Shown: positions 23,801 through 32,360 of the stretch, one piece after another
How positions within the stretch are numbered: position 1 is the first letter of the stretch
Layout: each line of letters begins with the position of its first letter
Assembly: GCA_949126835.1 (NCBI GenBank)
Contig: OX421499.1
Span: 23,285,990 to 23,349,989 of the forward strand
Source of the DNA: Anisus vortex
Lineage: Eukaryota > Mollusca > Gastropoda > Planorbidae
Direction: 5' to 3'
Length of the DNA stretch: 64,000 nt
The notes under the pieces: model-generated
Seen by the model: only the letters and a program-made list of their open reading frames with translations
What the model was told of the DNA's origin: nothing
The model's database searches: none
Position numbers and translations under genes: made by a program

Positions 23801-26800
23801 GGCAAAAAACACAATAAACTTATTGAAAAAAGCCTTTTACTATTGAAAATTATTAAGAACACTATACAAGTGATTTAATTATTTAATATTATTAATTAAT
23901 TATAAAATTTTAGAACCGCTGAACCTTATAAAGACCATTATAAAACAATGGGAGAAATAATATGACATGTGTCAATCATTGTAAGACAATGGGAAAAAAA
24001 TAATTTTAGAACCGCTGACAAAATGTATTACCCTTAATTAAAAACCCTTGTGTAACAACACGACAAGACGCCATCTTGGTTCCGCCATCTTTAATTAAAG
24101 CACGTGCTCAAAGCACGTGTAATACCACAAAATAACCGCACGGTCACGGGGTCACTAGGTCAAAAGGGCACTGCCGTGTCACTAGGGCACTAGGTCACGG
24201 TCAGTCGTGTAACAACACGACAAGACGCCATCTTGGATGACGTCACTTCCGATTGGGGTCACTTCCTGTGACGGGGTCACTAGGTCACTAGGTCACGGTC
24301 GGTCGTGTAACGACACGACAAGACGCCATCTTGGATGACGTCACTTCCGGTTGGGTCACTTCCGGTAACGGGGTCAAAGGGCACTTCCGGATCAAAGGTC
24401 AAAGGTCACGGGGTCACTTCCGGTTGTGGCGCGCGCCACAAATCCTAACCGAAAAGACCCTACTATACTACTTACGAATGCAGCTTTGATTTATCGTTGT
24501 TTTTTTCAATGTTAATTGAGTGACTTATACAGTCGCAACTGCCAGTAAACATGTGTGGATGGTCACAAAAAAAAAGTTATCTAGAGGGCGCTCATTTGAA
24601 TCTCCTTTACGGTAAAGCCATTACATTAAACAACCCGGTATAGTCCGCTTAATAAACAAAGCCTCTTGTCCAACACAAAGTCAAGTAAAAAATGCGAAAA
24701 AAATTATCAAAGTAAAAAAAAAATTACAGAAACATATTAGGGTGGAAAACATTAAGGCAACAAATGATTAGGTTAAAAAGATTCATTTAAAATGATTAAT
24801 TTTCAAATGAACAATATAAGAAAAATATTTAAGTTAAAAATGATTTATGTAAACACTTAATGTAAAATTTTTTAAGGAAAACTAGATTAACTGTAATTGA
24901 TTATGGTGAAAGAATGGTTGAGCAGAAAAAAAATGATGAGGTTAATAAATAATAAGGCGAGAAAATGACAATGGTGAAAAATTATAAAGGTAAAAAATAT
25001 GATAATATTAAAAGAATAAAAATGATTACGGTGAAAATAATTATGATTTCAGTCTTTTTTAATGTCATGTTCTACTCGCCTTGCCTATAATAAACATGTT
25101 TGCTAATGGTGGCACATGACGCCAGCTAGAATAATATCATGTTTGCCACTAACTTTTTTGTTTACATTTTAATTTCACTCTCCCCTACCCCAACCCACAC
25201 CAGTTAAAAAAAAAAGAAAACGTAAAAATTTTACAGAACAATAAATTGTCTTTCTTTTACTTACATTTTCAATTTGAGCATTTCCATTTTATACATAACC
25301 ATTTATCAACTTTTTATTGTTTAATATAATTATTTTTGTACATTTAGATCTGCATGTTTGTACATTTCTATTCTTTAGGTTGCCATTTATTTACATTTAC
25401 ATTTTATGTATATTTTCATTTCTAGTTTATACATAATCAATTTTTTTTGTCCGCTATATTTATATTATAGAGTATAGTCTAATATTTATGTATTTATTGC
25501 AGTTCATTACTAGTGATGATACACTTAAAATAAACGATGAGCAAATGTTGGCGAATGGCATCAGTCTGACCTGCACTACGGCGGAAGTTGCCGACAAGAA
25601 TAGGGCTGTCGAGTTCTCTGATGCAAGTGAAACCTTTATTGTGATGCCCTTAGGTCAGTTGTATTTTCTTATAAACCGATCTGAACATTTGTAAATAAAG
25701 GAACATAAAAAAGATGAGTTTAATCCAACCCATTCTCCTGTTTTTTTTCCATTCTACACTAATCAATCTACCCATCCCTGTTTCTATCACAGGTCTATAC
25801 AAAGAACGGATTAGGCCCGGAAACTATATTTTCCTTGATGCCAAAATCAAATAGCTTTTTCTTATCTATAAAATACAATTTTCCTAAAGACTCACCTGTA
25901 AATACAATTCAAGTTTCTCTTACTGGCTTTTTATCGTATGAATTTGTTATATTTATAAGTGTTTTATTTTTTATTCCTTTAATTCGCTTATATGTATAAG
26001 TGAATAGCGTACATAGTGTAGTCCGGTCTAGCCTCAATTAGCATATGAAAATTTATTATGGAGGCGATATCCGATCAGTTTATAAATCAGTGGTTTCCCC
26101 TTACCAGTTCATGTTATCACTAATTGAACTTCTCTTTTAAGTAAGTACTCTGGCTTCTTTTTTCTTTTTTTTTGAAACCAAAAAAAAAGGGAAACATTTT
26201 CGTTTTGTTCTTCCTTAGAGAGAACTACCCGGGCTGCCACTACGTCATCGGTCAATAAGAACTCCCCGGAGGTAACCCAGACGACCAAGGAGAACAACCA
26301 TAACGGGAAGGAGATAGAAGAAGATTCAAGTTCAATAGCTTGGACATCCATTTTCCTGGTCGGCTTGGTCATTGCAGCTTTCGGTTTCTTAGTCGTTCAC
26401 ATGCTCTTGAAGAAAACGCAAGGTAGCTCCTCGCTAATTATAATGATAGGGCCACAGTAATTGTATTGATAGGGCCACAGTAATTGTAATGTTAGGGCAA
26501 CAGTAATTGTAATGATAGGGCCACAGTAATTGTAATGTTCGGCCAACATCAATTGTAATGTTCGGGCAACACTAATTGTAATGGTAGGGCAACAGTAATT
26601 GTAATGGTAGGGCAACAGTAATTGTAATGTTAGGGCAACAGCAATTGTAATGTTCGGGCAACAGTAATTGTAATGATAGGGCAACAGTAATTGTAATGAT
26701 AGTGCAACAGTAATTGTCTCTTTTATTCTTTTATCTATCAATTTAGCAAATATAAAACTAGCTTCTATTATAAATACATGTAGGTCTTTATAAGCTTATA

Positions 26801-28809
26801 GTCAATTTCTAATTTTTCCTTTCACCCATAAATTTTGACCATTCTTTGAAATTTTTGTTCAGAAATTAAAACCTTAAAACATTTACCGGTAGATCTTCTA
26901 CTTTTGTAAAACAAAGTAAGCTTATTTAGAAAGAGTAATATAATTAATTATCTTTATAACTGTCATTAGAATTACCAAATTATTATACCCTAATCCCCAC
27001 TTTCCCAACATGGAACAAAAATTGATATTGAAAAAAGGGGGGTTTATTGCATGAATAGTACAGATATTTATACCATTTAAAAAGGAAACACAACAGTTTA
27101 AGAACAATAATAACTTGGTATAAAAATGACTATTGTTGTTCATGTACAAATTTTAACCTATATATTATTCTTGCTCCCTTTACCTCCCGCCCCCCCCCCC
27201 CCCCCCCCCGACACACCCATTTCCCTGTGGTTATAATGAAAGGCTGGACAAAATTCCTAATAGTGAGGTACTGACGCGCGCCAGCGCCCAAAGCATGTTG
27301 ACAGTCCTTAGTGAAAGACACCTAAGATGGCTAGGACATGTAAAAAGAATGAGTCCAGGTAGAATCCCTAAGGACCTCCTATATGGAGAAAATACATCTG
27401 GAAAGAGAAAAACAGGTCGCTCAAGCCTCCGTTACAAAGATGTCTGCCAGAGGGACATAAGAGCAGCCAGCATAAACGCAAATGACTGGGAGTGGAAAGC
27501 AGAGGATCGATCCACCTGGCGCACTGTAGTCAGGGAAGGGGTAAAATTACAGAGGAAAGAAGGATAGAGGAGATTGTAGATAAAAGACTGCCATTCGAGG
27601 ATAGGCCTGCACAGCCACATGAGAAAATGCAACCTCAATCCACGGTGATGCACCATGGCCTCACGCGAGTAGTAGTAAAGTATCCCTGTTAGACCAATTT
27701 GATTTATAGTGACCGTAAAGCATTGTTCAAAAGTTCCTGTGGCCACGGCATACTAGGAGATTATATGACTATTTTTTTCATTTTGAATGGATTTGTATAT
27801 TATGTACATATATGAAGATTACACCATCCTTCTAACATTTAGAGTTAATAAATATTCCTCGTTTATTCCATCTGGATTTATTACATTCCTCAATGTTGAC
27901 TGTGTGTGCAGTTCATATTAACTTTACATAATTAGTAATCTAATTCAAACATTTACACGTATACAACTGCTAAGAGCCAATATTTACTTGCAAGCAGCAA
28001 TGTAATACAATAGATTCTACACTACTTGTTACTAATGTCAACTCGCCTAGAGAGCTGTACTGGGACCAACTTAGACATAATAAATTAATAATGAACATAT
28101 TTTACTCATGCTGTGCTTCATTTAAAAAACAATAATAATAATTAATCGGATACTAGCATAATTCAGCTGTATTCAAATATCTAATGGGGGCTCTGAGCTA
28201 AATACATCATATCTAATAAGTCATCTTTTATACAATAATAACTATTTAATGAACTGGTTAATCTACAGTACCATTGGAAATACTATGTATAAAGGATTTG
28301 GCCAGGACAATAAATTATATTTTAAATATTCAGTATATACATAACATACAACAGCGTTGGATGACCATTGGTATATCACTGAAACAACATCATTAAAGCT
28401 GATTGATAAGTTCAAGAATTATCGTGTTGATGGTCAGTGATGTTGCACACAAAGTAATACATGCTTTAATTAGCAGTTTACCTAATATATTTAATACTTC
28501 AATATGAATGTGTGTATGTAATAGATTATACTATTTCATACTTCAATATGAATATATGTGTGTAATAGATTAAACTATTTAATACTTTAATATGAATGTA
28601 TGTATGTAATAGATTATACTATTTCATACTTCAATATGAATAGATCTATATGTGTGTACGGTAATAAATTAAACTATTTAATACTTCAATAGGAATGTGT
28701 GTGTATAATAAAACGAACTATTTCACGATATTTAGGTGAGGACAGTGATGAGAGTGATGTCGGAACCCAACTACCACCACCGAAAAGTAAAGAATTTTTA
28801 ATCAAATAG
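8808..28809 (+). CDS. G2: two-Ig-domain single-pass transmembrane protein, six coding exons, 324 aa
   Basis: Exons: 8808-8859 (leader MATLLKLTWVAFYWLMT), 9197-9538 (Ig1), 9956-10107 and 25503-25653 (two halves of Ig2), 26219-26422 (stalk, TM), 28736-28809 (tail, TAG stop). All junctions are GT-AG and the phases agree (1,1,0,1,1), giving 975 nt in frame. Ig1 lacks the B-strand Cys (VELTF) but has NAGHYYC and FEGC. Ig2 has the canonical pair FKC/SLTC with Trp in VVKWKDG. The stalk is Thr/Ser/Asn-rich; the TM is about 22 residues (TSIFLVGLVIAAFGFLVV), then KK and an acidic tail with PPP. The intron inside Ig2 holds the 13.5-kb palindrome. Closest relative is G3, inverted downstream. Type I membrane topology is inferred. 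Role is unknown; recognition or adhesion is likely. Confidence 0.85.
10577..10692 (-). mobile_element. tRNA-like SINE head or tRNA pseudogene
   Basis: The minus strand reads TAGCTGAGTGGTTAGCG, a good Pol III A box. The region 50 bases on (GGGTGACCTGGGTGGGATT) is only a poor B box and no cloverleaf can be closed, so this is not a functional tRNA gene. It lies in the G2 intron, upstream of the big palindrome. Confidence 0.45.
11000..11395. promoter_or_regulatory. Promoter-like motif cluster at the left terminus of the palindromic element
   Basis: Four exact CCGGAAGTG (ETS-type) sites lie at 11017, 11050, 11075 and 11090. TGACGTCA (CRE-type) is at 11097-11104 and 11195-11202. CAAGATGGCG (YY1-type) is at 11107, 11205 and 11362. 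A direct-repeat-1 nuclear-receptor element TGACCTTTGACCT is at 11032-11044, and CACGTG is at 11321 and 11334. A GCGCGC palindrome precedes them. The motifs are seen; their use is inferred. Confidence 0.55.
11640..13600. repeat. Tandem array of ~120-160-bp units in the left arm
   Basis: About 12 degenerate units. Each has a TTAATTTTATTCTTAACTAA segment, then a GCCATAATTATCTCGTAAAG segment, then AAGGGCCGTAATTATCAC. The inner copies (12350-13250) are the most alike. It is mirrored at about 21840-23800. Very AT-rich and non-coding. Confidence 0.8.
13900..14130. repeat. Short tandem repeats (TTTATAGCAAT...ATATACAGTATA) in the left arm
   Basis: Four to five units mixing TTTATAGCAATCAAACAAG and CATATATACAGTATAGTG. 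On the other strand each unit gives AATAAA. Mirror at 21310-21540. Confidence 0.7.
14415..14422 (-). promoter_or_regulatory. TATA box followed by a splice donor (left arm, pointing outward)
   Basis: On the minus strand TATATATA is followed about 100 bases on by AAAAAAGGTAAGT (donor near 14317) and about 147 bases later by TTTATTTCAG (acceptor). This is the mirror of 21018-21271 and suggests a short spliced transcript. Inference only. Confidence 0.35.
15030..15070 (-). repeat. LINE 3'-end-like fragment in the left arm
   Basis: The minus strand reads AGAGCGCACTGAGCATGCTA. The CR1/L2-like LINE at 62330-63290 ends with AGAGCGCACTGAGCATTCCA. Mirror copy at about 20370-20410. Confidence 0.45.
16959..18480. 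repeat. Spacer of the palindrome with ~121-bp tandem repeats
   Basis: Unique sequence at both sides surrounds five to six units between about 17390 and 18250, spaced about 121 bases. They carry CATATCTACAACCCCCAAGT, CACTTAGGAAATCTTGCTTG and TCTATCTTTATCGATATCCC. The middle units are almost identical. Nothing codes for a recognisable protein. Confidence 0.85.
18594..18707 (+). CDS. Small basic ORF in the purine-rich inner arm (doubtful)
   Basis: An ATG at 18594 opens 37 codons rich in Lys, Arg and Glu, ending DRKRGRC. A TATATAT sits about 75 bases upstream and GTAAGTAAG, a good donor, lies inside it. It is mirrored at 16732-16845 (minus). Too short for a family assignment; it may be the first exon of a lost gene or chance. 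Confidence 0.15.
   Translation: MLNDLHVIKHKMKDNFRKREEVSKKVEIEQDRKRGRC
21018..21271 (+). promoter_or_regulatory. TATA box, donor and acceptor set (right arm, pointing outward)
   Basis: TATATATA at 21018-21025, donor AAG|GTAAGT at 21122/21123, acceptor TTTATTTCAG ending 21271. Many AATAAA hexamers follow within 300 bases. No long ORF spans the junction, so any product would be non-coding or very short. Confidence 0.35.
21840..23800. repeat. Tandem array of ~120-160-bp units in the right arm
   Basis: Exact mirror of the array at 11640-13600. Confidence 0.8.
24045..24440. promoter_or_regulatory. Mirror copy of the promoter-like motif cluster at the right terminus
   Basis: Reverse complement of 11000-11395: the same ETS, CRE, YY1, DR1 and E-box type motifs in inverted order. 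Confidence 0.55.
24479..25440. other. G2 intron right of the palindromic element
   Basis: AT-rich intron with irregular GGTGAAAAATGATTA-type repeats. The part from about 24660 matches the reverse complement of G3 intron 41340-41700. No exon seen. Confidence 0.5.
25793..25999 (+). other. Candidate alternative exon of G2
   Basis: A good acceptor (TTTCTATCACAG) is conserved at the same place in G3. Spliced to exon 3 (phase 1) it adds GLYKERIRPGNYIFLDAKIK and a stop at 25852-25854, predicting a secreted form without TM. Spliced to exon 2 (phase 0, skipping exon 3) it opens 68 codons beginning VYTKNGLGPET and ending in hydrophobic YEFVIFISVLFF. In that frame G2 and G3 differ mostly by conservative changes (F/L, F/Y, S/T). 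Either use is inference. Confidence 0.4.
26440..26720. repeat. Minisatellite, ~20-23-bp unit, in the G2 last intron
   Basis: About 13 units of CAGTAATTGTAATGATAGGG type start 18 bases after the TM-exon donor. The inverted counterpart in G3 (38840-39540) has about 30 units. Confidence 0.9.
27190..27209. repeat. Poly-C tract
   Basis: About 20 C in a row in the G2 last intron. Confidence 0.9.
27277..27567 (+). pseudogene. Non-LTR retrotransposon RT C-terminal fragment
   Basis: The translation contains RHLRWLGHVKRM, the IPKDLLYGE box, GRSSLRYKDVCQRDIRA and DWEWKAEDRSTWR, the usual order at the C-terminus of a LINE family widespread in invertebrates. No RT catalytic core; 5'-truncated. It lies in the last intron of G2 in sense orientation. 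Same family as the fragment at 35790-36150. Confidence 0.75.
27660..27770 (-). mobile_element. SINE family 1, 3' part
   Basis: The minus strand reads CTAGTATGCCGTGGCCACAG, then a diverged tail to GGGATACTTTACTAC, matching the 3' half of the SINE at 29314-29579. Confidence 0.65.
28480..28715. repeat. Minisatellite, ~58-bp unit, before the G2 terminal exon
   Basis: Four to five units with CTATTTAATACTTCAATATG and TGTGTGTAATAGATTA. The inverted homologue in G3 (37440-37970) is an 11-copy, 46-bp array. Confidence 0.8.
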
Positions 28810-28869
28810 TTCAATAACAGGTAAGGTCATATTTTATTTAAAATACATTGAAACGGTATGGAAAAATCT

Positions 28870-28960
28870 AGGCTAACTACTAACCTGTACTTGTTAAATA
28901 ATGACCTGTATCTGCTAAATACTGACCTGTACTTGGTAAATACTGACCTTACCTGTAAAT
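28870..28960. repeat. TAAATACTGACCTGTACCTG-type tandem repeats, left piece
   Basis: 18-20-bp units next to the G2 terminal exon. The array is interrupted by the hAT-type insertion 28961-32169 and resumes at 32170. Confidence 0.8.
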
Positions 28961-29313
28961 CAGTAGCGTTGCCGGGGGGGGGGGGGGGGAACAGGAGGAG
29001 CGGCCGCTGCCCCTACGACCATTGTCCAAAAAAATGGGCTTTTTCGGGGAAAAATTAATAATTTTAACGAAGCAGAATTTATGCTGTTTCTATTTTTTTT
29101 TTCTAAATTGCATGTCAACAATTTAATGTATTACCATCATTTTGAATAATTCAGCGTGCCAACAGCGTGAAAGTCAAACTGATCAACTATATTATTTTTA
29201 TAAGACAATTTATTTAGTGCCGTAGCAAGAACCAAGACCAAAAGAAAGGAGCGTAGTACAGAAAATCATTAAAGCGTTTTATATTCAATAAAAGAAGCTT
29301 ATGCTAACCCAGG

Positions 29314-29579
29314 GGGGCACGGTAGCCGAGCGGCAGCGCGTTCGACTGGCGATCCGAGGGTCCTGGGTTCAAATCCTGGTGAAGCCGGGATTTTTTCCCA
29401 GGACTTGAGGGTGTCCCTGAGTCTACCCAGCTCTGATGGGTACCTGACATTAGTTGGGGTAAAGTAAAGGCGGCTGGGCATTGTGCTGGCCCCACATCCC
29501 CTAGTATGCCGTGGCCACAGAAACTGGTGAACGCTGCTTCACCGGCCCTATGATCACTTTGGTCCGAAGGGTACTTTAC
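29314..29579 (+). mobile_element. Full-length tRNA-derived SINE (family 1) with 14-bp TSD
   Basis: Flanked by direct repeats TATGCTAACCCAGG (29300-29313 and 29580-29593). The head has A-box-like GGTAGCCGAGCGG and B box GGGTTCAAATCC (29365-29376). The body ends GTCCGAAGGGTACTTTAC. About 266 bp. It is inserted in the LINE fragment that continues at 29594. It is the best family reference in the window. Confidence 0.9.
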
Positions 29580-29593
29580 TATGCTAACCCAGG

Positions 29594-30390
29594 AAAGGGA
29601 ATACAATGGACCCTAATGCAAAAACTAGAAGACTTAGAGTGTGCGGATGACCTGGCCAATCTGTTCCACGGATTACAAGATATGCAAGAGAAGATCACAG
29701 CCTTGAGTGAGACTGGAAAAAGAGTAGAACTCAATATAAACCATCAAAAAACAAAATTAATGAAAATAAACCACCAACAAGATGGCGACATACACGTAGC
29801 AAACCAAAGCTTAGACAAAGTGGATCACTTCGTGTACCTTGGAAGTGTGATCAGTGTATCAGGAGGAACAGATGATTTGGCGCGACATGCCTTTGCCAAC
29901 CTGAAACAGGTTTGGAGATCTACATACATCTCTGTCAAAACTAAAATAAGGATCTTTAGCACAAATGTTAAAAGGGTCCTACTTTATGGGTCCGAAACAT
30001 GGCGAACGACAAAGATAACAAAAAATAGAATCCAGACCTTTGTTAACATATGCCTAAGAAATATACTGAAAATAGAATGGTTCGACAAGGTAGAAAACTC
30101 CAAGCTGTGGGAGAGGTGGGGACAAAGAAAAGTAGAACAACAAATCATGGAAAGAAAGTGGAGATGGATTCGACACACCCTCAGGAAAGATAGCACCAAC
30201 AGAGCTAGCAGGCCTAAGAGTGGAACCCCCTGGGCAAACGACATTTAGGAAGACGAAGCATATTGGATGAAACTGGAAGAACTGGAAAGAGCTGGGAAAA
30301 ATTGAAACGACTGGCGAGAGACCGTGGAGAGTGGCGTGATTTGACAGAGGCCCTATGTTTCACAAGGAACCCAAAGGACAGATGATGATG
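29594..30390 (+). pseudogene. Non-LTR retrotransposon RT fragment interrupted by a SINE
   Basis: In-frame translation from the SINE junction to 30248 carries GIQWTL, LEDLECADDLANL (the catalytic YADD/FADD box, here CADD at 29640-29651), VDHFVYLGSVIS, VLLYGSETW and KWRWIRHTLRK. A frameshift near 30245 precedes the conserved DRGEWRDLTEALC end. It terminates in (TGA)n, as many LINEs do. The N-terminal endonuclease and RT fingers are missing. The CADD change and truncation indicate a dead copy. Confidence 0.85.
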
Positions 30391-30579
30391 ATGATATTTA
30401 ATAAAGAATTAACCTATTTGTTATTATCAGCTTTAAAAAAAATCCATTTATAGCTAATACACAATTTCATTACTCAACTTACACATTAATAGTTATCAAC
30501 ATTTGAATTTAGTTGTCAAGAAATTATTCTAGTAATAGACATTAAGTATTTAATCTTTTATCTCTTCTTTTTTTTTCTT

Positions 30580-30900
30580 TGGGAGGCGCGTCGGAGTTTT
30601 ACCTCATTGCCACTCCTGTGGGTCTTCGCGGCTTGTTAAGTTTTGGCTCTGAAGGTCGGCAAACGTCCCTGATCCTTGGATCAGTTAGTTCCGCCCTCTG
30701 CACAATCACTCTCACGTCAAGCATGAGAGCCGAGTGCAGACCAGCTGTTGTCCAGGCCGACCTTATGAGAGCCAATACGAGAAAACTGAGCAAGCTCCTA
30801 ATCTCGCAAGGCTCAGAGAGGGGGTACATTGTGGGGAGAGATTTACACGTTGAGTGGGGAAGCCATATGTTTGATCTCAGAATAACTGAGATTTACTCTT
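30580..30900. other. GC-richer unidentified stretch
   Basis: Open on both strands (107 codons plus, 76 codons minus) with a base composition clearly different from its surroundings. Neither translation shows a family I recognise. It lies inside the nested hAT region, so it is probably cargo or the 5' part of a retroelement. Confidence 0.3.
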
Positions 30901-31559
30901 AACATATTATTTTAAACCGAAGGCACAATAATTTATACGCATGGCAATTAAGAGGAAGAGATACGTAATAATCATACAAACTGGGTAGTCATTTTTATGT
31001 TTAAAAATGTACATATAATTTCTTTAATCATAAGTTATATAATTTTCAACTATCTTGTGTAATCTCATCATTTGAGAGCTATAAATTGTAAGCCATTATT
31101 TGTTTTTAAATGAAACAAAAAAGAAACATATTCGAAATATTAATGTAAAGAAAACGGGTTAATTATATCAATAATACAATTATCCAAATTGGATGCTAGT
31201 GATACCAAGCGAATTAAATGTTTTAATATAACTAGTGTAGTTCTAAAAATGCTCATCTGTCTTAATTTGCCTTAAATTGGGGAAATAGTTAAATTGATTT
31301 CACGGAAAGATATGCCCAGTTTCAATGCAAATCCATTCCAGTTGCCCAACACTTCAAGTGCTTTTGGACCCAGTCTTGTAAATGGAAGTTTAACTCACTG
31401 AAACGTGTCGCCAAGTCATACAGAAACATTGGCTTCAACCGTCAGTTCTCTTCATTCAATAACGGAATATTTTTTTTCCATAAAGATACATCTTAATTGC
31501 ATCCAGATAAGAAACGAATATATCCAAGACTGTACCTATACTCCGTATGACTTTCTTCT

Positions 31560-31875
31560 AGAAGAGACTTAAGAAACTATACAATTGAATATCTTAACAA
31601 TAGATTCAACAACAGATTGCAAGTCCGATGATGGGATGATGGGAGCTTAGCATCCAAACATTCCTGAACTAAAACAGTCGACATCCAGTGTGATTTCCAT
31701 GTAGTTCGCCATGCCAAGCAGCACCCACTTATTATGCTGACATACGTTGTTTTCACTTGCATTAAACAATATTCTTTAATGTCTTACTCGTGCCACTGAA
31801 AATCGTTCTGCGTGCCAAAACTGACACGCGAGCCTGCCTAGTCTGGTACGCGTGCCTTAAGTTGCCGAACCCTGC
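31560..31875 (-). pseudogene. Remnant of another hAT element (3' end)
   Basis: On the minus strand the terminus reads CAGGGTTCGGCAACTTAAGG, a typical hAT terminal repeat. Behind it is decayed coding sequence with many stops. No opposite end or TSD was found. Confidence 0.45.
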
Positions 31876-32169
31876 TATAGAGCATTCGCATTGATTCTAT
31901 AAATACTTTTCGATACTAGGTGTTCATCCCGAAAATGAGCAGTAGATGCAATCAATTCCCATCACTATTAGCTGCTAGAAAAAGAATCGTGAATGGTTAA
32001 ATAAAAACAGCACTTATATAGTGTGTGTATCCTGAGGCACAGGGTTTTCTTATAACACTTGATACGTACGAATTCTTAGTTATTTTATTAATCTGGAAAA
32101 ATTGCTAAAAGTGGGGCCTTTTTCCTAAAATTTCGCTCCCCCTAGCGTCAAAACCTGGCTACGCCACTG

Positions 32170-32245
32170 CTGTAAATATTGACCTGCTAAATACTGACCT
32201 GTACCTGCTAAATACTGACCTGTGCCTGCTAAATACTGACCTGTA
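32170..32245. repeat. TAAATACTGACCTGTACCTG-type tandem repeats, right piece
   Basis: Continuation of the array that starts at 28870, separated by the hAT insertion. Confidence 0.8.
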
Positions 32246-32360
32246 AGTAAAGTACCCGTCGGACCAAATTGATCCATAGGTCCAGTGTAGTAGCCTCGGT
32301 ATACTAGGTGATTTTGGGGCCAGTACAATGCACAGCCGCATTTACTTTATCCCGAAGCAG
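32246..32360 (-). mobile_element. SINE family 1 fragment
   Basis: Plus strand reads AAAGTACCCGTCGGACCAAA, then GGCCAGTACAATGCACAGCC, the reverse complement of the SINE 3' half. Confidence 0.75.

Larger units (their letters stand above)
10968..24472. mobile_element. Giant palindromic transposon (about 6-kb inverted arms, 6-bp TSD), non-autonomous
   Basis: A 13505-bp insertion. The left terminus AGTAGTATAGTAGGGTC is repeated in inverse at the right terminus. The flanks carry the direct repeat TACGAA (10962-10967 and 24473-24478), as expected for a target-site duplication. Arms are 10968-16958 and 18481-24472. By eye they are identical except one homopolymer (9 T near 16290 against 10 A near 19142). 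The spacer is 1522 bp. No transposase, polymerase or integrase reading frame is visible; all ORFs in the arms are under 90 codons and occur in mirrored pairs. A 6-bp TSD with AG/CT termini is a combination known for Polinton/Maverick elements; assignment to that class is inference. Other 6-bp-TSD families are possible. Confidence 0.9.
18481..24472 (-). repeat. Right arm of the giant inverted repeat
   Basis: Reverse complement of the left arm, beginning CTTTTCCC at the spacer boundary and ending TACTATACTACT. Confidence 0.95.
28961..32169. mobile_element. hAT-type element with nested insertions, 8-bp TSD
   Basis: The left end CAGTAGCGTTGCC and right end GGCTACGCCACTG are inverted (11 of 13 positions). 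Both sides carry the perfect 8-bp duplication CTGTAAAT (28953-28960, 32170-32177), the hAT hallmark. It splits the TAAATACTGACCTG array. Inside are a LINE fragment, a SINE within that LINE, a GC-rich stretch and another hAT end. No transposase for the outer element is recognisable. Confidence 0.75.

Noticed and set aside
10968..24472. Fold-back assembly or sequencing artefact
   Set aside because: Artefactual palindromes would not be bounded by a 6-bp direct duplication, would not have a structured 1.5-kb spacer, and would not stop exactly at the same base on both sides. Read-level confirmation is still desirable.
30579..30902. Real gene in the GC-rich stretch
   Set aside because: Open on both strands without recognisable domains or splice context; kept only as an unidentified feature.
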